This document shows, one piece after another, positions 42,589 through 54,625 of a DNA stretch of 64,000 nt. A program made the position numbers and the translations under genes. Location of the stretch: assembly GCF_030209175.1 (NCBI RefSeq), contig NZ_JARVSM010000006.1, positions 310,001 to 374,000 on the forward strand. Direction: 5' to 3'. Numbering within the stretch: position 1 is the first letter of the stretch; each line of letters opens with the position of its first letter. The DNA comes from Pseudomonas sp. efr-133-TYG-5. GTDB taxonomy: Bacteria; Pseudomonadota; Gammaproteobacteria; Pseudomonadales; Pseudomonadaceae. Under the pieces are notes generated by a model, which worked only from the letters and a program-made list of their open reading frames with translations, had not been told where the DNA came from and searched no databases.

Positions 42589-43130
42589 GGGTGACCTCTT
42601 ACCCGTTGTCGTATCAGCCATTCAATGGCAAACATCAGGCCGATCAATCCGTAGGAGATCAGGCCGGTGTACAACATCCACCAGTGCAGCGGCGCCCACA
42701 GGGTCAGCAGCGCGGCGCACAGACCGTTGCAGAAGAAAAACACGCTCCAGGCCACCGTGACCTGGCGCGTATAGCGGATCGCCGCGGGCGGCAGCTGCGG
42801 CTCGCGCAGGCGCGCCAGGCGCTCGACCATCGGCGGTCCGTAAAGCAGGCTCAGACCGAACAGCGCCAGCATGAAGCCGCTGATCAGCACCGGGTACCAG
42901 CGCAGCAACAGCGGACTGTCGAACGCCGCCAGCAGCAGGCAGAACACGATCGCCACGCCAGCCATCCACAGGCTGCCGGGCTTGCGCTCGCCGGTCAGCG
43001 CGCGGGCCAGCCACAGGCTGCCCAGCAGCAGGCCGAATTGCCACGGCGCGAAGTGCTCCATGCCGAAATACACCGCAAAGGGGTACAGCAGGCCGGCCAG
43101 CAGCAGGCCGAGGCCGATCAGTCGGCTCAT
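42585..43130 (-). CDS. Small polytopic membrane protein of the aryl-polyene operon
   Basis: 181 aa with about five or six hydrophobic helices (LIGLGLLLAGLLYPFAVYF, VAIVFCLLLAAFD, WYPVLISGFMLALFGLSLLYG, VAWSVFFFCNGLCAALLTLW, GLISYGLIGLMFAIEWL). It has no catalytic motif I recognise. Its position between the ACP and ligase genes matches the small membrane protein often found in these clusters. Overlaps both neighbours by 4 nt. Confidence 0.75.
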   Translation of the reverse strand: MSRLIGLGLLLAGLLYPFAVYFGMEHFAPWQFGLLLGSLWLARALTGERKPGSLWMAGVAIVFCLLLAAFDSPLLLRWYPVLISGFMLALFGLSLLYGPPMVERLARLREPQLPPAAIRYTRQVTVAWSVFFFCNGLCAALLTLWAPLHWWMLYTGLISYGLIGLMFAIEWLIRQRVRGHP

Positions 43131-43381
43131 GCGGCCGGTTGAACCAGACGGTAGACCGCCTCGACCACGTCGCTGACAGTGCGCACCGACTTGAATTCTT
43201 CGGCGGCGATTTTCTTGCCGGTCTGGCGTTTGATGTGATCGATCAGGTCGACGGCGTCGATGCTGTCGATTTCCAGGTCCTGATACAGGTTGGAGTCCAG
43301 GCTCACACGCGCCGGGTCCAGTTCGAACAGCTCGACCAAGGCATCGCGCAGGGTGTTGAAGATGTCGTCACGAGTTTGCAT
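43127..43381 (-). CDS. Acyl carrier protein (first of two)
   Basis: 84 aa. The phosphopantetheine site is DLEIDSIDAVDLIDH with Ser40. An acidic four-helix ACP. It lies 9 nt after the other ACP gene, a pairing typical of aryl-polyene clusters in which the two ACPs carry starter and growing chain, or interact with different condensing enzymes. Confidence 0.93.
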   Translation of the reverse strand: MQTRDDIFNTLRDALVELFELDPARVSLDSNLYQDLEIDSIDAVDLIDHIKRQTGKKIAAEEFKSVRTVSDVVEAVYRLVQPAA

Positions 43382-43390
43382 GGTCCGGTC

Positions 43391-43651
43391 TCAAGCTGCC
43401 TGTCTGGCCGTGACGAAAGCCGCGAGGCTCGCCACGTTGGTGAAATGGTTGCGGGTGTCCTTGGCGTCGGCGTCGATCTTGATGCCGTACTTTTTCTGGA
43501 TGGCCAGGCCCAGTTCCAGGGCGTCGACGGAGTCCAGGCCCAGGCCTTCGCCGAACAGCGTCTGCTGGTCGCCAATGTCGTCGACGCTGATATCTTCGAG
43601 GCCCAGGGCATCGATGATCAGCAGTTTTATCTCACGGTGCAGATCGCTCAT
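43391..43651 (-). CDS. Acyl carrier protein (second of two)
   Basis: 86 aa. The attachment site is GEGLGLDSVDALELGL with Ser41, closer to the classical DSLD-type sequence than its neighbour. It overlaps the acyltransferase gene by 20 nt. Confidence 0.93.
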   Translation of the reverse strand: MSDLHREIKLLIIDALGLEDISVDDIGDQQTLFGEGLGLDSVDALELGLAIQKKYGIKIDADAKDTRNHFTNVASLAAFVTARQAA

Positions 43652-44441
43652 CTTCGGCGAGCTCCTTGATGAAGTAGGTGTGCAAATAGTCGTTGAGCTT
43701 GCGCGAGGCCTGCGGTGCCGGGCCTTGCGCGGCGAACGCCTGTGGGTCTATATCGGCCCCGACGCGAAAACTGAAATGCACGCGGCGGTGCGGGATCCGA
43801 TACCAGGGTTCGGCCTTGGTCAGGGTGGTCGGGCTGACCTTGATGATCACCGGGGTGAGGATTTTCGCACCCCGCAGGGCAATGGCCGCGGCGCCCCGAT
43901 GAAAGGCGGGCGCCTGGCCCGGTTGAGTGCGGGTGCCTTCGGGGAAAATGATCAGCGTCTGGCCGCTCTGCAAGGCTTCGGCGGCGGTGTCGAGCATGTC
44001 CATGCTGCCGTCGTTGCTGATGTATTCGGTGCTGCGCAGCGGGCCACGGGTGAAGGGGTTTTCCCACAGGGTTTTCTTCACCACGCAGTTGGCGTGGCGC
44101 ACCAGGCCGATCAGGAACACCACGTCGATCAGCGACGGGTGGTTGGCGATGATCATCTGCCCGGGCCGGCCGAGGCGTTCGGCGCCCTGGATGTCATAGG
44201 TCAGGACGCCGGTGCGGGCCATGAACCGCACGAAGAACCAGAACAGCCGACTGACGGTCAGCCGCGCCCGTTGCCGGTGGGCGCGGGCATCGCCCGGCAG
44301 GCAGGCGAGCAGCGGAAACACCAGCAGCCGCAGGCAGAGTCCGCCGAGCCCGAACAGGGCGAAACTGGCGGCGGTGGCCAGCAGGCGCCAGTAGTAGGCG
44401 TCGCGGTGTTTACCGCTCACGGGTTGCGTTGCCAGGTCCAT
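43632..44441 (-). CDS. PlsC-like 1-acyl-glycerol-3-phosphate acyltransferase family protein
   Basis: 269 aa. An N-terminal hydrophobic segment (about 22-45), then the catalytic NHPSLID (HxxxxD) and IIFPEGTRTQPG motifs. It probably acylates the lipid anchor of the polyene. I chose the ATG at 44441, which overlaps the first gene by 25 nt. The frame stays open further up to 44789, but that part is the upstream gene read in another frame. Confidence 0.87.
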   Translation of the reverse strand: MDLATQPVSGKHRDAYYWRLLATAASFALFGLGGLCLRLLVFPLLACLPGDARAHRQRARLTVSRLFWFFVRFMARTGVLTYDIQGAERLGRPGQMIIANHPSLIDVVFLIGLVRHANCVVKKTLWENPFTRGPLRSTEYISNDGSMDMLDTAAEALQSGQTLIIFPEGTRTQPGQAPAFHRGAAAIALRGAKILTPVIIKVSPTTLTKAEPWYRIPHRRVHFSFRVGADIDPQAFAAQGPAPQASRKLNDYLHTYFIKELAEDERSAP

Positions 44442-45142
44442 ACACGATTTTTCCAGGCATGTTGGCAATGGGTTTGCTGGCCGAGCAGGGCGCGCAACAG
44501 ATTCAGCGCGTGGGGCCAGTGCGCCTTGGACCGTGCTTCGGGGGTGCTGTTCAGGGTCAGCCGCCAGTCGGTACCGGGGGTCAGCAACAGGCCGACCGCG
44601 TAGGGGAACGGCACGTCGTCGATCCACGCCGAATAGGCCTGCGGCGGTTGTTCTTCGGTGATCACCAGCAACACCGCCGGTGCGCCCTCGGCGAGCAGGG
44701 CGGCGGCTTCGAGCATGCCGTGTTCGAGACCGTCGCCGGCGGCGGCGAGGGCGGTCATTTCGCTGGTTTCGCCGCGCATGATCGACCACAGGCCGATGAT
44801 CGCGTTGTGCACCGACAGGCTGAACTGGGTCGGCGACAGCGGCTGTTCGTTGGCCAGGTCACTGAGAATGTCGAAGGTGCGTGGGGTTTCGCCGTGCCGC
44901 GAGACGAATACCAGCGGCAGGTTGTCGCGACCCTCGGCCAATGGCCAGCCGACACTGAATGCCATCCGCGCCAGGCGGCTGAGGCGACGGCGCTGCATGG
45001 CCGGCAGGAACGACACATCGGGCGCGGCGTCGCTGCTCGGGAGCACCTGCGGTTCGCGGCTCCAGGCCTGCCAGGCGTCCACGCTGTCGAGCCCGGGGGC
45101 CCACGCGCGCCATTGGGCGATGTTGAAGTTGATCACGGACAT
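44417..45142 (-). CDS. Ketosynthase-like chain-length-factor protein, first gene of the operon
   Basis: 241 aa, about the N-terminal half of a ketosynthase: DVSFLPAMQRRRLSRLARMAFS, VFVSRHGETPRTFDIL and LSPTQFSLSVHNAIIGLWSI match the Ketoacyl-synt_2 group. The FS-LSVHNA segment stands where condensing enzymes carry their catalytic Cys, so it has no active Cys and probably acts as a non-catalytic partner. By position it matches ApeC, described as partner of the ketosynthase ApeO. Confidence 0.82.
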   Translation of the reverse strand: MSVINFNIAQWRAWAPGLDSVDAWQAWSREPQVLPSSDAAPDVSFLPAMQRRRLSRLARMAFSVGWPLAEGRDNLPLVFVSRHGETPRTFDILSDLANEQPLSPTQFSLSVHNAIIGLWSIMRGETSEMTALAAAGDGLEHGMLEAAALLAEGAPAVLLVITEEQPPQAYSAWIDDVPFPYAVGLLLTPGTDWRLTLNSTPEARSKAHWPHALNLLRALLGQQTHCQHAWKNRVWTWQRNP

Positions 45143-45249
45143 TCATCCCGCCCCTGCGGGCATCATTGACGCGGTAGGCCGCCAAAGCCATCGCCGAGCA
45201 CCGCCAGCGGTACTGGAGGTGGCGTGGCGCGTGGCGCCGGGTGGCGCGC

Positions 45250-45278
45250 ATTATCCCGGTGCGACGAGTGTGTAGCAA
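45250..45278 (-). promoter_or_regulatory. sigma70 promoter of the aryl-polyene operon
   Basis: On the minus strand, TTGCTA (45278-45273), a 17-bp spacer and GATAAT (45255-45250). Transcription would start near 45243, about 100 nt before the first ATG. Confidence 0.6.
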
Positions 45279-45286
45279 ATGCTGGT

Positions 45287-45309
45287 TACATTTTGCGCAA
45301 CGAAATGTA
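45287..45309. promoter_or_regulatory. Palindrome next to the operon promoter, candidate operator
   Basis: Arms TACATTT (45287-45293) and AAATGTA (45303-45309) are separated by 9 bp. The site lies 8 bp upstream of the -35 box, centred near -55 relative to the predicted start, a usual place for an activator. The rest of the 375-bp region between the divergent operon and parA shows no gene. Confidence 0.5.
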
Positions 45310-45517
45310 CCGAGTGGTTCGTCGAGAAACTGTCACTTGGCCATTATGCAGGTCTGGATCAGGCTGTCTGTCGGGCATATCGGCGATCAACGGCAGTCTT
45401 TACCGGGAGTGCCCGCCGATATTTACCTCAGACCGTGTAGTCCGCGTCCGTGAAGGTAGCGAAGCGGGGCTGCGCACCACTACACTCGGTCATTCTTTGA
45501 TACACGGAGGTTTTGTC

Positions 45518-46288
45518 ATGCGGCGCGTGGTGTTCAATCAGAAAGGTGGCGTGGGCAAATCCAGCATTGCCTGCAATCTGGCGGCGGTCAGCGCCAGTGA
45601 GGGCTATCGCACGCTGTTGGTCGATCTCGATGCCCAGGCCAACTCCACTCAGTACCTGACAGGGCTCACCGGTGACGACATACCGATGGGCATCGCCGAC
45701 TTCTTCAAGCAGACCCTGTCATCGGGGCCGTTTTCGAAGAAGAACCAGGCCGATATCTACGAAACCCCGTTCGACAACCTGCACATCATCACCGCCACCG
45801 CGGAACTGGCCGACCTGCAACCCAAACTCGAGGCCAAGCACAAGATCAACAAGCTGCGGAAGTTGCTCGATGAGCTGAGCGAAGATTACGACCGCATCTA
45901 CCTCGATACGCCGCCAGCGCTGAATTTCTATGCGGTATCGGCGCTGATTGCCGCTGATCGAGTGCTGATTCCCTTCGACTGCGACAGCTTCTCACGCCAG
46001 GCCCTGTACGGCCTGATGGCGGAAATCGCTGAGCTCAAGGACGATCACAACGAGGGGCTGGAAGTCGAAGGCATCGTGGTCAACCAGTTCCAGGCCCGCG
46101 CCAGCCTGCCGCAGCAGATCCTCGACGAGCTGATCGCCGAAGGCCTACCGGTGTTGCCGGTGTATCTGGCCAGCTCGGTGCGCATGCGTGAGTCGCACCA
46201 AGCCAGCATGCCGCTGATCCACCTCGATCCACGCCACAAGCTGACCCAGCAATTCGTCGAGCTGCACAATCTGCTCGAAGACGCCTGA
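45518..46288 (+). CDS. Orphan ParA-family ATPase
   Basis: 256 aa. The deviant Walker A KGGVGKSS is at 9-16, Walker A' [12 protein letters not shown], and Walker [12 protein letters not shown]. No parB or centromere-like repeats lie beside it, and the true chromosomal ParA/ParB pair is expected elsewhere. It may position a cell-pole or envelope structure. ACGGAGG 7 nt before the ATG fixes the start. Pseudomonads carry a similar ParA near trxC/selO, as I recall, so it is probably core rather than part of the polyene island. Confidence 0.88.
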   Translation: MRRVVFNQKGGVGKSSIACNLAAVSASEGYRTLLVDLDAQANSTQYLTGLTGDDIPMGIADFFKQTLSSGPFSKKNQADIYETPFDNLHIITATAELADLQPKLEAKHKINKLRKLLDELSEDYDRIYLDTPPALNFYAVSALIAADRVLIPFDCDSFSRQALYGLMAEIAELKDDHNEGLEVEGIVVNQFQARASLPQQILDELIAEGLPVLPVYLASSVRMRESHQASMPLIHLDPRHKLTQQFVELHNLLEDA

Positions 46289-46321
46289 AACCGGACGCGC
46301 GCAGCGGGGATGTGCGAGGTG

Positions 46322-46756
46322 TCAAATCCCTTGGCTGCGCAGCCAGCTCAGCAGTTGCGGCAAGGGCAACGCCCCGCTCTGGCGCGCGACTTCGCGGCCG
46401 TTCCTGGACAGGATCAGGCTCGGAATCGAGCGAATCCCCAGTTGCGCCGATAGTTGCTGATTTGCCTCGCTGTCGAGTTTGGCCAACCGACACTTGCCCG
46501 ACAGTTGCGCCGCCGCCTGCTCGAACACCGGCGCGAATGACTTGCACGGCCCGCACCAGTCCGCCCAGACGTCGACCAACAGCGGCAGATCGCCCTTGAT
46601 CTGGCTGGTGTAGTCGCCTTGCTTGAGTTCGAACGGCTTGCTCAACAGCACTTCGGATTTGCAGCGCCCGCACTTTGGCTGATCGCCTAGGCGTTCCGCG
46701 GGGATGCGGTTGAGGCCGTTGCAGGTGGGGCAGGGGATGAGGAGTGGGCTGGTCAC
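46322..46756 (-). CDS. trxC: Thioredoxin TrxC (thioredoxin 2)
   Basis: 144 aa. The N-terminal zinc-binding domain has C9-x2-C12 and C29-x2-C32, the hallmark of TrxC. The thioredoxin fold follows with WCGPC and IRSIPSLI (cis-Pro). A cytoplasmic disulfide reductase, in E. coli under OxyR control. Convergent with parA (33-nt gap). Confidence 0.95.
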   Translation of the reverse strand: MTSPLLIPCPTCNGLNRIPAERLGDQPKCGRCKSEVLLSKPFELKQGDYTSQIKGDLPLLVDVWADWCGPCKSFAPVFEQAAAQLSGKCRLAKLDSEANQQLSAQLGIRSIPSLILSRNGREVARQSGALPLPQLLSWLRSQGI

Positions 46757-46994
46757 GATTGTTACTCAATGAGAAGGTCAATGAGAGTGATCTGGAGGCT
46801 AACGCCGCATTGATCAACGTATTGAATGGTCACACATCTTCCGCGATCAGTCTCCAAACGATGACTAGTCTGAAAACCAAATCTGAGTTTTCAACGCTCG
46901 TCGTGAGGAGGTCGCCTTGTCTGTATCTGCGTGCTACTTTTGTTGCACAAATCAAAAAATTGGCAGTCTTGATGCTTTGGATAGGAGTGACTTC

Positions 46995-47264
46995 ATGTCC
47001 GTAACCTCCAGGATTCGCCGTCAGGGCGGTGCTGCCGTCATTACGATTCCACCGACACTTTTGAAGCTGCTGCACCTGGAAGTAGGAGCGCAGCTCGAGC
47101 TGAATGTGGTCGACGGCGAGTTGATTGCACGGCCGGTAACGCCGCTTGCTCGCAAGCGTTACAGCCTGGCTGAGCTGCTTGATGGTGCTGATCAGTTGCA
47201 GTATCTGAACGCCCAGACGGCTGAGGCGCGTGAAGGCGAGGCCGTTGGTCGGGAGTTGGGTTGA
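46995..47264 (+). CDS. MazE/AbrB-type antitoxin
   Basis: 89 aa. The swapped-hairpin DNA-binding start SRIRRQGGAAVITIPPTLLKLL is followed by GAQLELNVVDGELIARPV and a toxin-binding acidic tail. It should repress its own operon and neutralise the toxin next to it. ATG at 46995, 7 nt after AGGAG; the open frame begins at 46917 but that part is AT-rich leader. Stop and toxin start share one base (TGATG). Confidence 0.88.
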   Translation: MSVTSRIRRQGGAAVITIPPTLLKLLHLEVGAQLELNVVDGELIARPVTPLARKRYSLAELLDGADQLQYLNAQTAEAREGEAVGRELG

Positions 47265-47626
47265 TGGTGCGACGACAGCCCCCGCAACGTGGAGATGTCT
47301 ACTGGATCGATCCCAATCCTGTCGCTGGACGGGAAATGATGAACCGGCACCGCTTTGTTGTGATCACACCTCGCGAAATCAATGCGCTCGGTGTGAGCAT
47401 GATGGTTCCCATAACCAGTGGCGGCAACTTCAGCAGGAGCTCTGGTCTGGCCGTAACCATTGCCGGACACGACACTAATGGTGTCGCAGTGTGTAATCAA
47501 ATCCGAAGTTTTGATATCGAACAGCGTGTGCGGGACGGAAGCGCCAGCTTCATCGAGCGACTGGATGATGTGACGATGGCCGACATTGTTGCCCGTGTTA
47601 TCAGCGCCATTGATCCATTGGACTGA
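47264..47626 (+). CDS. PemK/ChpB-type toxin (mRNA endonuclease)
   Basis: 120 aa. RGDVYWIDPNPVAGREMMNRHRFVVITP, VSMMVPITSGGNFSRSSGLAV and GVAVCNQIRSFDI follow the PemK/ChpB pattern, including the T-S-G-G-N-F-S/A-R stretch and the Arg used in catalysis. It should cleave mRNA when not bound by the antitoxin. Translationally coupled to the antitoxin gene. It ends 6 nt from the convergent selO gene. Confidence 0.9.
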   Translation: MVRRQPPQRGDVYWIDPNPVAGREMMNRHRFVVITPREINALGVSMMVPITSGGNFSRSSGLAVTIAGHDTNGVAVCNQIRSFDIEQRVRDGSASFIERLDDVTMADIVARVISAIDPLD

Positions 47627-47632
47627 GTCACG

Positions 47633-49144
<1,512 letters not shown>

Positions 49145-52100
49145 TTAGTCGAGCTTGGCCGGCGGCGGCTCCTGCAGCGGCTTCTGGCCGTCGACGACCG
49201 GTACGATGGTTTTCGTTTCCGCTTCGATCGGCACCATCTTGTATTCCTGGCCGTGCAGGTTCTTCAGGTAAACCTCCATCTGCCGAAACGAGATGTTGAT
49301 GTGCTGCTTCTTGAACTCGCGGTTGATGAAGCGGTTGACCTCGTCGAGCACCGGGTTGCGGTCACCGAGATCGCGCACGTGCATGCGCAGTTCGTGGTCG
49401 AGGGTGCTTTCGCCGAAGTTGAGGAAGTACACGTGCGGCTCGGGTTCTTTGAGCACGCGCGGGTTTTCCCGGGCGGCCTTGAGCAGCAGTTCCTTGACCA
49501 GATCCAGGTCGGAGCCGTAATCCACGCCGAGTTTCAGAGTGACGCGGGTGATGGTGTCGGTCAGCGACCAGTTGATCAGTTGCCCGGTGATGAACGTCTT
49601 GTTCGGGACAATGATGTCCTTGCGGTCGAAGTCGGTGATGGTCGTGGCGCGGATGCGGATCTTGCTCACCGTGCCCGACAGGTTGCCGATGGTGATGGTG
49701 TCGCCGATCCGCACCGGGCGTTCGAACAGGATCATGATGCCGGAGATGAAGTTGGCGAAGATCTCCTGCATGCCGAAACCGAGGCCGACCGACAGCGCCG
49801 CCACCAGCCACTGCAACTTGTCCCAGCTGACGCCGAGGGTCGACAGGGTCGAAACGAAACCGACCCCGGCAATCACGTACGAGAGCAGCGTGGTGGTGGC
49901 GTAGGCGCTGCCCTGGGCGAGGTTGAGCTTGGACAGCACGAACACTTCGAGCAGGCCGGGCAGGTTGCGCGCCAGGGCGAAAGTGATGCCGATAATGATC
50001 AGCGCACCGAGCATGTCGCCGATGCTGATCGGCACCATGCTCATGTTGGCGCCGGTGCCGCTGGTGTATTCGTAGAGGGTGATGTTGTCGAGGTACGAGA
50101 ACACCGTGATCAGGTCGGCCCAGACCCAGTACAGCGCGGCGATGAAACCGCCGAGCAGGGCCAGGCGGATCAGGCGCAGGGACTGTTCGTTGACCTTCTC
50201 GATGTCCAGGGTCGGCTCTTCGATCACCGCTTCGCCGTCGCCGGCCTCCTTGGCGGCCTGGCGTTTGGCCAGGGCGCGCTGGTAGGCCAGGCGTCGCGCC
50301 GCCACGGCGAGGCCGCGGACGAAGGTCGCTTCGATGACCAGCCAGAACATCAGCAGGTACAGGGTGTTGATCAGGCGGTCGCTGAGTTTCAGCGCGGTGT
50401 AGTAATAGCCGAAGCACACCGCGACAAACAGGGCGATCGGCAGCAGGGTGAACATCACGCCGACGGCCTTGCGAAACAGCGAGGCGTTCTCGTGGGCCGG
50501 GCTGCTGATCAGCAGGCGGCTGAGCAGCCACGCCATCAGCGCGTAGCAGGTGAGGACCACCGGCATGCCCAGCACATCGTCGGCCAGCGCCGCCGGTTGC
50601 AGTTCGGCGACCGCCACCACGGCCACCAGCGCCATGACCACCAGCCCCAGGCGCCGCACCCAGCCCTGAAGGAATTCGACCTGAGGTTTTTCCCAGCGGA
50701 AATGCAGTTCGGCGACACCGCCCGGGGCGAGGATCCGGTAAGCGGTGTAGAACACCAGCCAGGCCTGGCCCATCTGCAACAGCGCCGCGCCCATGTTGGC
50801 GTTCTGCCCACGGGCGTCGATCTGCAAGGCCAGGCCGCACAGGCCGAGGCCGAGCGCGACCGGCATTGCCAGCAGGATATTGATCAGGATCGCCTGCGGG
50901 GTGTGCCACTGGCTGTCACGCTTGAAGTGGCCGATGTCCTGGTGAACCTTGTTCAGTCGCGCATACAGATGCTTGCGTCGCCACAGCAGGGCACCGATCA
51001 GCAAAGCCAGCGGCAGGAACAGCAGCGGGCGCTGGATCAGGCCGTCGCTCAGCTCGCTGAAACTGGACGCCAGCGGCAGGGTATCGATCTGCCGTTTCAG
51101 GCGCTCCGGTACGCCGCGCATCCACTCCATGTCCAGCGGCTTGTTGCTGGGAATCCAGAACATCTGCTCGTCGAGGGTCGCACGCAGGCTCTGCGCGGTG
51201 CTCAGCAGTTGCTTCTGGTTCAGTTGCAGGGTGATCGATTCGTTGAGCACCGCGCTCAGTTCGCGGTTCAAGCGTTCCAGCAGGTCGGCGCGGGTGTTGG
51301 CCAGTTCCAGCAGGCTTTTGCGCAGTTGCGGCGTGACCTGCTCCGGCGGTTGCGTCGACAGCAGGTTGTCGACGTAGGTCGCCGGGTTGCTCAGCAGCTC
51401 GCGCTGCTGGCTGACCTCGAACTGGTACAGGCGAATGTCGGCGATCTGGTCCGCCAGGTCGCGGTCGACCTTGAGGCGCGGCAGGGCCTGCTTCTGCTTA
51501 TAGAGAATCTTCGACAGCAGCAGGCTGCCCTTGAGCACGTTGATCTGTTCGTCGAGGGCCGAATCGCTCTGGGTCACGCTGTCCAGTTGCTGCTTGGTCT
51601 GCAGGTTCTGCTGGGTGACTTCGTTGAGGCGGTCGGTGCTCTTGAGCAGGTAGTCGGAAAGCTTGAGGTTGGCTGCGCTTTCGGTGGCCAGCAGGCTGCT
51701 GCCGCCGGCCTTCTGCGCTTCGATGGATTGCTGGGTGACGGTTTCCTGCGACTGCGCCAGGCGTTTCTGGTTGATCAGGGTCTGCAGTTCCTGGATCTCG
51801 CGGTCGAGGCGGTCGGATTTTTCCGAGAGCAGGTCATGCTGGCTGTTGCCCAGGTCCTGCAACTGACTGTTGCCGGCCAGTTCCTGACGGCGCAGCGGGA
51901 TCAGGGCGTTGAGCGCGGCCAGTTCGGCGTTGAGCAGGTCGCGCTGCTCGGCGCTGATCGTCTTGCCGCTGTCCTTGCCGGTCTTGAGGATGTTGTTGAT
52001 CTGCTGGATGCGCGTCTGGCTGCTGGAAATCTCCGCCTGTGCCCGCTCGGGGCGGGTCTGGGCGGTGATGATCAGGCTGTTGGCGTCGGCCAGGCTTTTT

Positions 52101-52498
52101 TGCAGGTCGCTTTGCTGGGTCGAGCGCTCGGTGAGCATCTGCTCCAGCTGCTGGATGGTTTCCTTGGCAAAACGCTGCGCCACCGGCACCACGGTGCTGG
52201 CCTTGAGACGAGTCAGCTCGCGGGCGTTCTCGATCGTCTGCTTCGGCGCCGTGGCCAGTTGCTGCTTGAGATCGCTGAGCTTCTGCTCGTAGTCGCGGCG
52301 GTTGTTGAGCTGGGTCAGGGTGTTTTGCAGGACGCTCTGCAGGGCCTTCTGATCGGCTTCCGGCAGTTTGCGGTCGGCGATCTTGTCCAGGCTGGCCTGC
52401 ACGGCTTCGCTGGACGGCGGTTCGGCGGCTTGCAGCGGGCCGACAGAAAGACTCAGGCCCAGCAGGGCCGCGACGAAAAAGGAGCGCAGGGTAGGCAT
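49145..52498 (-). CDS. mscK: Large mechanosensitive channel MscK (KefA)
   Basis: 1117 aa, like E. coli MscK (about 1120). Signal peptide 1-24, a long periplasmic coiled coil (about 30-480, rich in Gln/Leu), about eleven membrane helices (about 500-930), then the MscS core (GFGMQEIFANFISGIMILFERPVRIGDTI), and the cytoplasmic domain with ITDFDRKDIIVPNKTFI. It opens on membrane tension to release osmolytes. 34 nt separate it from nhaP2 upstream and 48 nt from selO downstream, so the three may be co-transcribed. Confidence 0.94.
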   Translation of the reverse strand: MPTLRSFFVAALLGLSLSVGPLQAAEPPSSEAVQASLDKIADRKLPEADQKALQSVLQNTLTQLNNRRDYEQKLSDLKQQLATAPKQTIENARELTRLKASTVVPVAQRFAKETIQQLEQMLTERSTQQSDLQKSLADANSLIITAQTRPERAQAEISSSQTRIQQINNILKTGKDSGKTISAEQRDLLNAELAALNALIPLRRQELAGNSQLQDLGNSQHDLLSEKSDRLDREIQELQTLINQKRLAQSQETVTQQSIEAQKAGGSSLLATESAANLKLSDYLLKSTDRLNEVTQQNLQTKQQLDSVTQSDSALDEQINVLKGSLLLSKILYKQKQALPRLKVDRDLADQIADIRLYQFEVSQQRELLSNPATYVDNLLSTQPPEQVTPQLRKSLLELANTRADLLERLNRELSAVLNESITLQLNQKQLLSTAQSLRATLDEQMFWIPSNKPLDMEWMRGVPERLKRQIDTLPLASSFSELSDGLIQRPLLFLPLALLIGALLWRRKHLYARLNKVHQDIGHFKRDSQWHTPQAILINILLAMPVALGLGLCGLALQIDARGQNANMGAALLQMGQAWLVFYTAYRILAPGGVAELHFRWEKPQVEFLQGWVRRLGLVVMALVAVVAVAELQPAALADDVLGMPVVLTCYALMAWLLSRLLISSPAHENASLFRKAVGVMFTLLPIALFVAVCFGYYYTALKLSDRLINTLYLLMFWLVIEATFVRGLAVAARRLAYQRALAKRQAAKEAGDGEAVIEEPTLDIEKVNEQSLRLIRLALLGGFIAALYWVWADLITVFSYLDNITLYEYTSGTGANMSMVPISIGDMLGALIIIGITFALARNLPGLLEVFVLSKLNLAQGSAYATTTLLSYVIAGVGFVSTLSTLGVSWDKLQWLVAALSVGLGFGMQEIFANFISGIMILFERPVRIGDTITIGNLSGTVSKIRIRATTITDFDRKDIIVPNKTFITGQLINWSLTDTITRVTLKLGVDYGSDLDLVKELLLKAARENPRVLKEPEPHVYFLNFGESTLDHELRMHVRDLGDRNPVLDEVNRFINREFKKQHINISFRQMEVYLKNLHGQEYKMVPIEAETKTIVPVVDGQKPLQEPPPAKLD

Positions 52499-52532
52499 AG
52501 AGACCGGTCAAGCAAGTGATAGTGGACGCAGT

Positions 52533-54275
<1,743 letters not shown>

Positions 54276-54404
54276 AGGCAGTACTCCAGAAGCGGAAAGA
54301 CGGGCACAAACTGACCATGCAGTCTGCGTGCCAGCGATTCTAACCTGTTGAAATGTGATGCTGTCAAAAAGCTTTTGTACCAGCGGAGGCGATCGTTGCC
54401 ATGC

Positions 54405-54620
54405 TACGCGTGGGAACGCCTCAGTGGACGCTCTGCGTGCGCTTTTGCGACGCGGCGCGTCCCGGCTGCATTCCCACGCAGACGGTTCGACGCCTCGTCG
54501 CGGGAACGATCAACGCAGAGGGCGGCTGCATTCCCCCGCATAGCGCGGGAACGATCAACGCAGAGAGCGGCTGCATACCGCGCAGACGGTTCGACGCCTC
54601 GACGCGGAACGATCAATGCG
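54405..54620. repeat. Array of imperfect direct repeats upstream of nhaP2
   Basis: A 33-bp unit (GCGGGAACGATCAACGCAGA, then a GCGGCTGCAT end) occurs at 54500-54532 and 54545-54577, with a shorter copy near 54604. A second module (GCAGACGGTTCGACGCCTCG) occurs at 54479-54498 and 54582-54601, giving a period of about 103 bp. A flanking hairpin pairs GCGTGGGAA (54409) with TTCCCACGC (54471). Most of the 350-bp gap between nhaP2 and the chemoreceptor gene is this array. Confidence 0.75.
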
Positions 54621-54625
54621 CAGGG

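Noticed and set aside
45224-45517. Upstream extension of the ParA frame to 354 codons
   Set aside because: The extension has no ParA similarity and overlaps the polyene-operon promoter; the ATG at 45518 has a strong ribosome site and gives the normal N-terminus.
54405-54620. Possible CRISPR array
   Set aside because: Units are not separated by unique spacers of constant length, the repeats are imperfect, and no cas genes are present.
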